From assembly GCA_035311445.1 (NCBI GenBank), contig DATGCX010000083.1, positions 1 to 64,000 on the forward strand: a stretch of 64,000 bases of DNA, read 5' to 3'. This DNA comes from JAJPKK01 sp035311445 (lineage in GTDB: Bacteria > Pseudomonadota > Alphaproteobacteria > Rhizobiales > Xanthobacteraceae). A program made the translations under genes and the position numbers. Position 1 is the first letter of the stretch. Every line of letters starts with the position of its first letter. Shown here one piece after another: positions 53,484 through 62,322 of this stretch. The notes under the pieces were generated by a model. It was not told the origin of the DNA. It made no database searches and was given only the letters and a program-made list of their open reading frames with translations.

Positions 53484-54488
53484 TCAGAGCACCGGGCTCC
53501 ACAGCATCGGGATTTCCCGATACCCGGTCGCAGTCTTTTCCACATGGGCGACCGACGGGAATGGGTAGTGGAAGCCCTGCACCATCATCTTTTCGGCGGC
53601 AAGCATGTCATAAACTTTGCGCCGGGTCGCCTCGGCCGCAATCGGCTCGTGGTCGTAGAACGCATGCCAGCCCGGATGACGGGCGAACAGGAACGGCGCG
53701 TGGGTGACGTCCGCCTGGACGTAGACCGTCGATGTGCCCGAGGTAACGATGTGGGACGTGTGCCCGGGCGTGTGGCCGGGGGTGCCAACCGCGAGAACGC
53801 CGGGGATTACTTCCTTGTCCCATTCATAGGTGCGCAAACGCTTCATGACCTCGGCATTGGTCATGACACGGTGCACGTTCTTGAAATTGTCGGCGATGCG
53901 CTGGGTGGGAGGGCGGCTCTCCTCGCCGGCATCCGTCCAGTACTTGTGCTCCAGCGCCGGCACCAGAATTTCGGCATTCGGGAATGCGATCGAGTTATCC
54001 GCCTTGAGCAGGCCGTTGATATGGTCGCCGTGATAGTGGGAAATGATGATCGTATCGATTGCATTGCGGTCGATGCCGGCAGCGGCCATGTTGGTCAGGA
54101 GCTGGCCGGCCAAACCCTTGCTGTTGATATAATTGGCCTCGCCGGTCCCCATGTCGATCAGGATCAGCTTTGAGCCGGTGTTGAGAACGATCGGATTGTA
54201 CGGGCCGATGAACACTCCGGGCTCCATGAACGCGTCGCGCAACGCGGCATTGACCTCATCGACCTTTGCGTTGAGCACGAACGCCTCGGTGACGGGTACG
54301 CGGGCGATGCCATCACTGAGCACGGTGATCTCGACCGTACCGAGCTTGTAGCGATAGAAGCTCGCAGCCTGCTTGCCGGCCGCCGGGGTCGCGGCGCGGA
54401 CCGATTGCGAGCTCCACCAGCCAAAGCTTGCCGAAGTGCCGGCCGCCGCCGCGCCAGCCAGGAGCGTGCGTCGTGTCAAAATCGTCAT
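53484..54488 (-). CDS. Tat-exported MBL-fold hydrolase
   Basis: 334 residues. The Tat signal MTILTRRTLLAGAAAAGTSA precedes a metallo-beta-lactamase domain with HYHGDHINGL (HxHxDH), the downstream ligand in GTPGHTPGHTSH, and a further Asp in VYVQADVTH. Related proteins include quorum-quenching lactonases and methyl-parathion hydrolases, so an exported lactonase or phosphotriesterase-like role is possible, but the substrate is unknown. ATG at 54488 follows GGGAGG. Confidence 0.87.
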   Translation of the reverse strand: MTILTRRTLLAGAAAAGTSASFGWWSSQSVRAATPAAGKQAASFYRYKLGTVEITVLSDGIARVPVTEAFVLNAKVDEVNAALRDAFMEPGVFIGPYNPIVLNTGSKLILIDMGTGEANYINSKGLAGQLLTNMAAAGIDRNAIDTIIISHYHGDHINGLLKADNSIAFPNAEILVPALEHKYWTDAGEESRPPTQRIADNFKNVHRVMTNAEVMKRLRTYEWDKEVIPGVLAVGTPGHTPGHTSHIVTSGTSTVYVQADVTHAPFLFARHPGWHAFYDHEPIAAEATRRKVYDMLAAEKMMVQGFHYPFPSVAHVEKTATGYREIPMLWSPVL

Positions 54489-54553
54489 GAGTTCCTCCCG
54501 TTGTGCGTCGCCCCTCCCGCCTTCCCCGCTTGCAGGGAAGATGGGGAGGGGAT

Positions 54554-55096
54554 TCAGCGCCATATTAAATTGAAAATCTGGGCCACGATATCCCCCAACG
54601 TGAGCAGCACTGCGACCCATACGAAGGCGGAAACGAAGTTTGCGGTCTGAAAGCGCCAAAAGGGCATGGCGAATATGCCGGCCGCCAGCGGAACCGTGGC
54701 GCGCAGCGGACCGGAAAACCGTCCAATGAAGATGCCGACCGCGCCCCATTTAGTCACGAAGGCTTCGCCCCGTGGCAGGAGGTCCTGGTTGCGCGACAAG
54801 GGCCAAACATGGGCGACCGCCGGCCCGAGTTTGACTCCGATCCAGTAGGACAGCCAGTCGCCCAGCGCCGCGCCGACCGCGCCCGCCGCCCAGATCGGCC
54901 AGAAATTAAGCCCGCTCTCTCCGATGAGGGTGCCGAGGGCGACCAAGGCCGCCCAGGCCGGCAGCAGCAACGAGATGAATGCAAGCGATTCCCCGAACGC
55001 CAGGGCGCCGACGATCGGCGCTGCCCACATCTCGTGCATGCGGACGAATTCGACAACCTGCTGGGTGATGACTTGGACCTGATCTTCGATCGACAT
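54554..55096 (-). CDS. DedA/SNARE-associated family membrane protein
   Basis: 180 residues with about four to five membrane segments. The family pattern is clear: FGESLAFISLLLPAWAALVA, GAALGDWLSYWIGVKLG, and FVTKWGAVGIFIGRFSGPLR with the conserved arginine, then VPLAAGIFAMPFWRF. DedA proteins flip polyprenyl phosphate or phospholipids and affect proton-gradient homeostasis. ATG at 55096; the frame is open further upstream but lacks homology. Confidence 0.88.
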   Translation of the reverse strand: MSIEDQVQVITQQVVEFVRMHEMWAAPIVGALAFGESLAFISLLLPAWAALVALGTLIGESGLNFWPIWAAGAVGAALGDWLSYWIGVKLGPAVAHVWPLSRNQDLLPRGEAFVTKWGAVGIFIGRFSGPLRATVPLAAGIFAMPFWRFQTANFVSAFVWVAVLLTLGDIVAQIFNLIWR

Positions 55097-55292
55097 GAAG
55101 TTCAGTCGCACACCGCAGTGGGTTCCGCCAGTATGCGCCGCCACATTTCCCGAGCGCCGCCTTTTTTCGACGATCCACTTTGGTGGTCTTGTTCGCGGCC
55201 AGGCCGTGTCATATTGGAACAAATGATTCGCGCATATTGTGCCTCGTTCAAAACATCAGAAAGACGCATTAAATTATTGCTATGGTAACCAT

Positions 55293-55336
55293 TTTGTGAC
55301 CTACGCTACATCAGTTTGTGACCTACGCTAGATCAG
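55293..55336. repeat. tandem 22-bp direct repeat upstream of parE
   Basis: TTTGTGACCTACGCTA then C or G, then ATCAG, occurs twice head to tail (55293-55314 and 55315-55336) with one mismatch. It ends 32 bases before the parE start, so it may be an operator or part of the leader. Confidence 0.7.
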
Positions 55337-55368
55337 AAAGTAGTGCAGACCAAACGCACCGGAACCGC

Positions 55369-57423
55369 ATGGCCAAGACCGCAAAGAAACAATCCCCTCC
55401 CCCTTCAGATCTGTTCGCCGAGATCTTGCGCCCCCCTGCCCCGCGCCGGGAAACCGCGAAAGGCCGTGCGGGTAACGGTGGTGGCGACTATACGGCCCGC
55501 GACATCGAGGTCCTTGAGGGATTGGAGCCGGTCCGCCGCCGTCCTGGCATGTATATCGGCGGGACCGATGAAAAGGCGTTGCATCACCTGTTCGCGGAAG
55601 TGATCGACAATGCTATGGACGAGGCGCTGGCCGGCCATGCGAGCTTCATCGAGGTCGAACTGACGGCCGACGGCTATCTGACCGTGACCGATAACGGACG
55701 CGGGATCCCGGTCGATCCGCATCCGAAATTTCCCAAGAAATCCGCCCTCGAAGTCATCATGTGCACGCTCCACGCGGGCGGCAAGTTCGACTCCAAGGTC
55801 TATGAGACCTCCGGTGGCTTACACGGCGTGGGCGTTTCGGTCGTCAATGCCCTCTCCGAGCGCCTTGAAGTCGAGGTCGCGCGCGGCGGCCAGCTCTATA
55901 GACAAATCTATCAGCGCGGTAAGCCAAAGAATGGGCTCGAAAAGCTTGGTCGTACCCCGAACCGGCGCGGCACCAAGGTGCGCTTCAAGCCCGATGCCGA
56001 CATTTTCGGTGCGAAGGCAAAATTCAACCCGCTGCGCCTGTTCAAGATGGCGCGCGCCAAGGCGTATATGTTCGGCGGTGTCGAAATCCGATGGCATTGC
56101 GACAAGGAACTCCTGCACGGCATCGCAGATGTGCCGGAAGCCGAAACCTTCCACTTTCCCGACGGACTCAAGGACTATCTGGCTCACACCGTCGCGGGGC
56201 AGACGCTGGTCCACCCCGACATCTTCACCGGCAAATCGGGCCGACCCGGTGCTAATGGCGCGGTCGAATGGGCGGTGGCCTGGGCCGCCGACGCCGACGG
56301 ATTCCTGTCGTCCTATTGCAACACCATCCCGACCCCCGATGGCGGCACCCATGAGACAGGACTGCGTGGGGCGCTATCGCGCGCCCTCAAGGACCACGCG
56401 GACCGAGTCAACCAGGGCAAACGCGCCGCCCAGGTGACGAGCGAGGACATCATGGCTGGCGCAGCGGCGATGCTCTCGGTATTCATCCGCGAGCCCGAGT
56501 TCCAGGGACAGACCAAGGACCGGCTCGCGACCGTGGAAGCCACCCGCATTGTCGAAAACGCCGTGAAGGACCAGTTCGATCACTGGCTCGCCGGCAATCC
56601 GGTGCAGGCCAACAAATTGCTCGACTTCGTGGTGGAGCGTGCCGAGGAACGCATGCGCCGTCGGCAGGAGAAGGAAATCTCCCGCAAGAGTGCGGTCCGC
56701 AAGCTGCGCCTGCCCGGTAAGCTCGCGGACTGCACCAACACGGCCGCCGAGGGTTCGGAAATCTTTATTGTCGAGGGCGACTCTGCCGGTGGCTCCGCCA
56801 AGCAGGCGCGCAATCGCGCCAGCCAGGCTGTCCTGCCGCTGCGGGGGAAAATTCTCAACGTCGCGAGCGCCGGCAGGGACAAGCTTGCGCAGAACCAGCA
56901 GCTTTCGGACCTCGTCCAGGCGCTCGGCTGCGGTACCGGCGCACATTATCGAGACGAGGACCTGCGCTACGGCAAGGTCATTGTGATGACCGACGCGGAC
57001 GTGGACGGCGCCCATATCGCGTCGCTCCTCATTACGTTCTTTTATCGCCAGATGCCGCAGCTGATCGATCACGGCCACCTCTATCTCGCGGTGCCGCCGC
57101 TCTACCGGCTCGCCCATGGCGGCAAGGTGTTCTACGCGCGCGACGACAAGCACAAGGACGAGATCATGCGGTCTGAATTCCGCGTCAACGCCAATGTGGA
57201 AATCGGCCGCTTCAAGGGTCTCGGCGAAATGATGCCGGCGCAACTTAAGGAAACCACCATGGACCCGGCCAAGCGCACGCTCTTGAAGGTGATGCTCGTC
57301 GCCGACGACCGCGCCGATACGGCAAAGTCGGTGGAGCGGCTGATGGGCAACAAGGCGGAGGCGCGGTTCGCATTCATCCAGGAGCGCGCGGAGTTCACTA
57401 ACGACCAAATGCTGGATGTGTGA
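55369..57423 (+). CDS. parE: DNA topoisomerase IV subunit B
   Basis: 684 residues. GHKL ATPase with VIDNAMDEALAGHASFIEVE and DNGRGIPVDPHPK, transducer, then the Toprim domain with EGDSAGGSAKQARNRASQAV and the metal-binding TDADVDGAHIASLL. It separates daughter chromosomes together with ParC, which is not in the window. QTK-loop residues appear as GQTKDR. ATG at 55369 (MAKTAKKQS) is preferred over the open frame from 55318, which would read through the repeat. Confidence 0.94.
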   Translation: MAKTAKKQSPPPSDLFAEILRPPAPRRETAKGRAGNGGGDYTARDIEVLEGLEPVRRRPGMYIGGTDEKALHHLFAEVIDNAMDEALAGHASFIEVELTADGYLTVTDNGRGIPVDPHPKFPKKSALEVIMCTLHAGGKFDSKVYETSGGLHGVGVSVVNALSERLEVEVARGGQLYRQIYQRGKPKNGLEKLGRTPNRRGTKVRFKPDADIFGAKAKFNPLRLFKMARAKAYMFGGVEIRWHCDKELLHGIADVPEAETFHFPDGLKDYLAHTVAGQTLVHPDIFTGKSGRPGANGAVEWAVAWAADADGFLSSYCNTIPTPDGGTHETGLRGALSRALKDHADRVNQGKRAAQVTSEDIMAGAAAMLSVFIREPEFQGQTKDRLATVEATRIVENAVKDQFDHWLAGNPVQANKLLDFVVERAEERMRRRQEKEISRKSAVRKLRLPGKLADCTNTAAEGSEIFIVEGDSAGGSAKQARNRASQAVLPLRGKILNVASAGRDKLAQNQQLSDLVQALGCGTGAHYRDEDLRYGKVIVMTDADVDGAHIASLLITFFYRQMPQLIDHGHLYLAVPPLYRLAHGGKVFYARDDKHKDEIMRSEFRVNANVEIGRFKGLGEMMPAQLKETTMDPAKRTLLKVMLVADDRADTAKSVERLMGNKAEARFAFIQERAEFTNDQMLDV

Positions 57424-57561
57424 TCGGCTCAGCTGACCTATTTGTTGCGTGCGCGGCAGCGGTCGTAAGCCATTACTTGAGATTTTGCAGTGTCGTGGGC
57501 ACCACTGAGGTAAAAATCCCGAGAAACATTTCCGAGGATGCTCAATAGCTCGATACGCGCG

Positions 57562-58287
57562 CTACCGACTCCCGACCGCGGCCGCTATGAAATGGTGGCG
57601 GGCTTCGGGCAACGGCTCGCCGCGCGGTTCATAGACATGGCGGGCGAGAAAGAAACCCGTCAGGGCAAATCCTGCCCTTAGTTCTTCGGTGGAGGGCGTC
57701 CCCGCGGCGTCGCCACCGAGAAACGCCGGAAGCGCCAGGAGCTTGTCGCGCCACGGCTCGCCTGCCGCCCGCGACACTGCCCGGCCGCTCTTCGGCGATA
57801 CATAGACGAGATCGGCCGTCGTGCCGGTAGCCGCACATACCTCAAGGTCGAGACCGAAACCGAGTTCTGCCAGCAAATGCAGCTCAAACCGCGCTGTCAG
57901 CGCCGCCGCGTGTGCCGGCTCACCGAGCTGCGCAATCGTCAGCTCCAGGAGTTCGAATACCGGCTGGTGCGGATCGCGCTCCGGCAGCAGGCGGCACAGG
58001 GCCGCGAGATGATTGAGGCCGTAAAGTGCGTGCGCCCGCGACAGGTAGGACGCCGCGCGCAGGTCGAGCCCCTCGATGAGATAATAGCCGAGATGCTCGT
58101 CAAGCCGCGCCCGCCAGGTCGCGTTCACCAGATTGCCGGGCTGCAGCACCGGCTTGTAGCGGGAGCCCGAGCCGCCGCGCACAAGGCCCAGATGACGCCC
58201 GTGTTCTCGCGTCATCAGCTCGACGACCGCGCTGGTCTCACCATGGCGGCGGGCGCCGAGCACGATGCCGATGTCGGTCCATTCCAC
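57562..58287 (-). CDS. recO: DNA repair protein RecO
   Basis: 241 residues. N-terminal OB fold VEWTDIGIVLGARRHGETSA, then LGLVRGGSGSRYKPVLQPGN and a C-terminal helical region. It loads RecA onto SSB-coated DNA with RecR. The zinc finger cysteines of some RecO proteins are not obvious. The GTG at 58287 gives the standard start; the upstream frame enters the REP pair. It is convergent with parE. Confidence 0.92.
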   Translation of the reverse strand: MEWTDIGIVLGARRHGETSAVVELMTREHGRHLGLVRGGSGSRYKPVLQPGNLVNATWRARLDEHLGYYLIEGLDLRAASYLSRAHALYGLNHLAALCRLLPERDPHQPVFELLELTIAQLGEPAHAAALTARFELHLLAELGFGLDLEVCAATGTTADLVYVSPKSGRAVSRAAGEPWRDKLLALPAFLGGDAAGTPSTEELRAGFALTGFFLARHVYEPRGEPLPEARHHFIAAAVGSR

Positions 58288-58320
58288 GGATCGCGTCCTC
58301 GCAACGCGTACAGGTCGCGT

Positions 58321-58409
58321 GTAGGATGGGTTGAGCGAAGCGAAACCCATCTTGGGTCGACGTAAGCGGCGCGGTCGTGATGGGTTTCGCTTCGCTCAAC
58401 CTATCCTAC
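58321..58409. repeat. REP pair, GATGGGTT stem
   Basis: The forward unit 58321-58351 is GTAG, stem GATGGGTT, loop GAGCGAAGCGA, stem AACCCATC. The reverse unit at 58379-58409 has the same stem and loop, with one change in its last arm (AACCTATC), then CTAC. The loop is identical to that of the pair at 20386 although the stem differs at nearly every position. It lies between recO and era. Confidence 0.88.
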
Positions 58410-58450
58410 ACGCCACGTGCTGAAGTCATCCTACGCACCTGCGGCTCGCG

Positions 58451-59383
58451 TCAATCCCGCGGGAACTCCAGTCCCATCTCGCGATAGCGCGCCGGATCAT
58501 CTGCCCAGCCTTCGCGCACCTTGACGAACAGGAACAGATGCACGGGCTTCTCGATCAGCATCGCGATTTCCTTCCGCGCTTCTGCGCCGATCGACCTGAT
58601 GGCCTGGCCGCCCTTGCCGAGCACGATTTTCCGCTGGCTCTCACGCTCCACGAAGATGGTTTGCTCGATGCGCACCGAGCCGTCGCGCAATTCCTTCCAC
58701 ACGTCCGTCTCAACCGTCGAGCGGTAAGGTAATTCCTGGTGAAGTCGCAGGTAGATCTTTTCCCGCGTGATTTCCGCCGCCAGTGCGCGCATCGGCGCAT
58801 CGGATATCTGGTCCGCGGGGTAGAGCCACGGTCCGGACGGTACGTGAGCGGCAAGCCAGCGCCTGACCTCAGCGACGCCGTCGCCGCTTCGCGCCGACAC
58901 CATGAACGTCGCAGCGAACGTGATGCGATCGTTGGCATCGCGCACCAGACCCAGGAGAGTCGGCTTGGCGACCAGATCAATCTTGTTGACGACCAGGATC
59001 TTAATCGCGCCGATATCGGCGAGCTTTGCCATGATGCCCACCGTTTCATCATCGAGTCCGTGGCTGGCATCGATCATCAGGGCAATGAGGTCGGCGTCAT
59101 GGGCGCCGCTCCACGCGACCGCCACCATGGCGCGGTCGAGCCGGCGGCGCGGCGCAAAGATGCCGGGCGTGTCAACGAAAATCAGTTGCGCGTCGGTTTC
59201 GATCGCGATGCCGCGGATGATCGCCCGTGTGGTCTGCACCTTGGGAGTGACGATCGTGACCTTACTGCCGACCATCGCATTGACGAGGGTCGACTTGCCG
59301 ACATTGGGGGCACCGATAACGGCGATGAAACCGCAACGTTGTACTCGGGTGTCCTGCCGAGCCCCATTTGACGTCTCGCTCAT
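58451..59383 (-). CDS. era: GTPase Era
   Basis: 310 residues. G1 GAPNVGKS at 24-31, G3 DTPGI, G4 NKIDL, and a C-terminal KH domain with GKGGQAIRSIGAEARKEIAM. It binds the 3' end of 16S rRNA and assists 30S maturation. The start is one base past the rnc stop on the same strand, so the two are cotranscribed. Confidence 0.95.
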   Translation of the reverse strand: MSETSNGARQDTRVQRCGFIAVIGAPNVGKSTLVNAMVGSKVTIVTPKVQTTRAIIRGIAIETDAQLIFVDTPGIFAPRRRLDRAMVAVAWSGAHDADLIALMIDASHGLDDETVGIMAKLADIGAIKILVVNKIDLVAKPTLLGLVRDANDRITFAATFMVSARSGDGVAEVRRWLAAHVPSGPWLYPADQISDAPMRALAAEITREKIYLRLHQELPYRSTVETDVWKELRDGSVRIEQTIFVERESQRKIVLGKGGQAIRSIGAEARKEIAMLIEKPVHLFLFVKVREGWADDPARYREMGLEFPRD

Positions 59384-59384
59384 T

Positions 59385-60095
59385 TCAGCCGGTTGCTTCG
59401 ACTTGGACGCCTTCGCGCGTCAGCATGGCGGCGGCAGCAGCCTGTTCGGCGGCGCGCTTTGAGCGTCCCATGCCCTCGGCCGGCGTGAATTCCCCAAGAT
59501 CCACGGCAACCAGGAATTCCGGATCATGATGCGGCCCGGTACGGGCGACTTCGCGGTAGGATGGCGTCGGCAGGCCCCTTGCCTGCGCCCACTCCTGCAG
59601 CACTGTCTTGGGGTCGCGGGGCGGACGCGCCGGGGTGCGCAACCGCTCCCCCCACAATTGCTCGACCAGAGCGGAGGCGGCCGTATAGCCCCCGTCAAGA
59701 AACACCGCGCCGACCAGCGCCTCGCACACGTCGGCGAGGATTGCGGTGCGATGGCGTCCGCCAGCGTTGGCTTCCGAAGCGCCGAGCCTGATAGCCGAAC
59801 CGAGATCGATCTTGCGCGCTACCTCGGCGCAGGCTTCCTTGCGGACAAGGTCCGCGAGACGTCGCGACAATTCGCCTTCATCGGCCTTGGCGAATGCCCG
59901 GAACAGCATGTCGGAGATGACCAGCCCGAGCACATGATCGCCGAGAAACTCCAGGCGTTGATAGCTGCCTGAACGGCTCTTGCCGCTCAATGCCGAAATA
60001 TGCGTGAGCGCGCTGTCGAGCAGCGACTTGTCGGCAAACTCGTAGCCGATCTTTATCTCAAGTTCGCGTCTGCAGGTAGCCGTCCTTCGGCTCAT
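59385..60095 (-). CDS. rnc: ribonuclease III
   Basis: 236 residues. The catalytic signature RLEFLGDHVLGLVISDMLF and the second acidic cluster DVCEALVGAVFLDGG are intact, followed by a double-stranded RNA-binding domain (KTVLQEWAQARGLPTPSYRE through GRSKRAAEQAAAAAM). It processes rRNA and cleaves double-stranded RNA. The ATG at 60095 overlaps the lepB stop by four bases. Confidence 0.95.
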   Translation of the reverse strand: MSRRTATCRRELEIKIGYEFADKSLLDSALTHISALSGKSRSGSYQRLEFLGDHVLGLVISDMLFRAFAKADEGELSRRLADLVRKEACAEVARKIDLGSAIRLGASEANAGGRHRTAILADVCEALVGAVFLDGGYTAASALVEQLWGERLRTPARPPRDPKTVLQEWAQARGLPTPSYREVARTGPHHDPEFLVAVDLGEFTPAEGMGRSKRAAEQAAAAAMLTREGVQVEATG

Positions 60096-60844
60096 CTGAC
60101 GATCGTAAAGAGCCGGCTCCAACGCACGGACCACGGCCAACTCCAGATGTGCCAGGCCGGCTCTCCGTCGCCGATCGAGAAGAAGATGATTTGCGCCTTG
60201 CCGACGAGGTTCTCGAAGGGTACGTAGCCCACCGCCGCCAGCACCCGGCTGTCGGTCGAATTGTCGCGATTGTCACCCATCATGAAGTAGTGGCCGGCCG
60301 GGACCACGTATTCCTGGGTGTTGTCCAAAAACCCGTTATCCTGCAGATCGAGCGTCTGATAGGTCACCCCATTGGGCAATGTTTCACGCCAGCGGCGCAC
60401 GCGCTCCGAAGTGCCGTTGTCGTCATCGATAAAGTCCGCGACGCGCTCACGTTTGACCGGCGTTCCGTTGATGTACAGCAGTCCGTCTATGACCTTGATG
60501 CGGTCACCCGGCAGACCGATCACACGTTTGATGTAATCGGTGGAATCGTCCTTTGGCAGGCGGAACACGACCACGTCGCCGCGCTCCGGCGCCGAGCCGA
60601 AGATACGGCCGGAAAACAGTGGGGGCGACAGTGGCAGGGAATAGTGGCTGTAGCCGTAGCTGTATTTCGATACGAACAGATAGTCGCCGATCAGAAGGGT
60701 CGCCTTCATTGACCCAGATGGAATATTGAACGGCTGGAATAGCAGGGTACGGATGACAAGAGCAATCAGCAGAGCGTGGAATACGACCCGGCCACCTTCC
60801 GCAAGTCCGCCTTCTTTACGCTTTCCCTCGGTGGATACGCTCAT
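60092..60844 (-). CDS. lepB: signal peptidase I
   Basis: 250 residues. One N-terminal membrane helix (VVFHALLIALVIRTLLF) precedes the catalytic Ser45 in FNIPSGSMKATLLIGDY and the general-base Lys106 in DYIKRVIGLPGD, then GDNRDNSTDSR. It cleaves Sec signal peptides at the periplasmic face of the inner membrane. ATG at 60844 has GAGAGG upstream; longer in-frame starts add residues without homology. Confidence 0.94.
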   Translation of the reverse strand: MSVSTEGKRKEGGLAEGGRVVFHALLIALVIRTLLFQPFNIPSGSMKATLLIGDYLFVSKYSYGYSHYSLPLSPPLFSGRIFGSAPERGDVVVFRLPKDDSTDYIKRVIGLPGDRIKVIDGLLYINGTPVKRERVADFIDDDNGTSERVRRWRETLPNGVTYQTLDLQDNGFLDNTQEYVVPAGHYFMMGDNRDNSTDSRVLAAVGYVPFENLVGKAQIIFFSIGDGEPAWHIWSWPWSVRWSRLFTIVR

Positions 60845-61114
60845 CGGCCTCTCGTTTTTCGATATGTCAGTCGATTTCTCAACCGCCTTGTCAGCGATTT
60901 CTTGCATGCGCCTTCGATCTTGTGCGCCCATAAAAAACCGCCTCCGCCACCACGGCGCCTCCACTGGCTCGCAGAGCCAAAAAAGCCTCATATTTCAGCA
61001 ACTTAAATGCCCGCAGCCCTGCCGCCTTTCTGCGCCGCAGTGCCGCTCAAATCTTCGTTCTTTTAACCGCTTGCAGGCCGACACGCAATCAACTCGGGGA
61101 AAACCCTGCTGATT

Positions 61115-61522
61115 TCAGCCATTCCGCAATTGCACGGCCGAAATTACCACGAATGCTTGAGCCATGGGGTATTCATCTGTGATGGCCAAATCGATATGGG
61201 GCTCGAATCCCATCGGAACAATGGCCTGAAGGCGGCAAAGCGCCGCGCCGGCGAGCTGCATAGTGGGCTGCCCGGACGGTAGATTGACCACTCCCATATC
61301 CCGAAAGAAAATCCCGCCTCGAAATCCGGTGCCGAGTGCCTTGGCGCACGCTTCCTTGGCGGCGAAGCGCTTTGCGTGGGTTGCAGCGCGGTTGACACGG
61401 CACTCCGCCACTTCCCGTTCGATCGCAGTGAAGATGCGATCAAGAAAACGGTCGCCATGGCGCGCAATCGTACGCTCGATGCGACGGATATCGACGAGAT
61501 CGGTGCCGATACCCAGAATCAC
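61115..61522 (-). CDS. acpS: holo-[acyl-carrier-protein] synthase
   Basis: 135 residues: ILGIGTDLVDIRRIERTIAR with the Mg ligand Asp, and THAKRFAAKEACAKALGTGF with the second acidic residue. It transfers phosphopantetheine from CoA to ACP. It overlaps pdxJ by four bases and lies 270 bp upstream of lepB. Confidence 0.95.
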   Translation of the reverse strand: MILGIGTDLVDIRRIERTIARHGDRFLDRIFTAIEREVAECRVNRAATHAKRFAAKEACAKALGTGFRGGIFFRDMGVVNLPSGQPTMQLAGAALCRLQAIVPMGFEPHIDLAITDEYPMAQAFVVISAVQLRNG

Positions 61523-62319
61523 AGTATGGGCTCCGACTTGGGTGGGCCGGATGCCGCTCGACCGCGATCCATGGCTGTCCGCATGTGCTGTACGGCCGCC
61601 GCCAAGCCTCCCATTATGGCTTCCCCCATAAGGAAGTGGCCAATGTTGAGTTCCACCACTTCGGGCAATGCCGCGATCGTACCGGCGGTCACATAGTCGA
61701 GCCCATGGCCGGCATGGACTTCGAGACCAAGTTCATGGGCGAGCTTGGCGCCGGCCCGGATACGATCGAATTCAGCCGCTGCCCTGTCACCTTGCCCTTC
61801 CGCAAGAGCGTCGCACCACGCGCCGGTATGGATTTCGATAACAGGCGCACTCAAGGCGGCAGCCGCTTTGATCTGGGCCGGTTCCGCCGCAATGAACAAA
61901 GACACCCGAATGCCAGCAGCCCGCAGTTCTCCGATCAGCGGACCCAGCGTGCTGCGCTGGCCAGCGGCATCGAGTCCGCCCTCGGTTGTGCGTTCCTGGC
62001 GCCGCTCCGGAACAATACACGCGGCATGGGGTCGAATCTTCATGGCGATGTCCACCATCTCGCGGGTCGTCGCCATTTCAAGATTAAGGGGCCTGTCGAT
62101 GCGCGCCTTAAGCCGCGCGACATCGTCGTCGCGGATATGACGGCGATCCTCACGGAGATGGGCGGTAATACCGTCGGCACCGGCCGCGATAGCAATTTCA
62201 GCGGCGTCAACCGGGTCCGGATGGCGGCCGCCGCGCGCATTGCGCATCGTGGCGACATGGTCGATGTTGACGCCAAGACGCAGCTTTGAGCGCCCGCCCG
62301 CTATCGATGCGTCAGCCAC
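61519..62319 (-). CDS. pdxJ: pyridoxine 5'-phosphate synthase
   Basis: 266 residues, TIM barrel: LRLGVNIDHVATMRNARGGR, ADGITAHLREDRRHI, EIHTGAWCDA and VHAGHGLDYVTAG. It condenses 1-deoxyxylulose 5-phosphate with aminoacetone phosphate in the last ring-forming step of vitamin B6 synthesis. It follows rsh by three bases and overlaps acpS. Confidence 0.95.
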   Translation of the reverse strand: MADASIAGGRSKLRLGVNIDHVATMRNARGGRHPDPVDAAEIAIAAGADGITAHLREDRRHIRDDDVARLKARIDRPLNLEMATTREMVDIAMKIRPHAACIVPERRQERTTEGGLDAAGQRSTLGPLIGELRAAGIRVSLFIAAEPAQIKAAAALSAPVIEIHTGAWCDALAEGQGDRAAAEFDRIRAGAKLAHELGLEVHAGHGLDYVTAGTIAALPEVVELNIGHFLMGEAIMGGLAAAVQHMRTAMDRGRAASGPPKSEPIL

Positions 62320-62322
62320 GGC

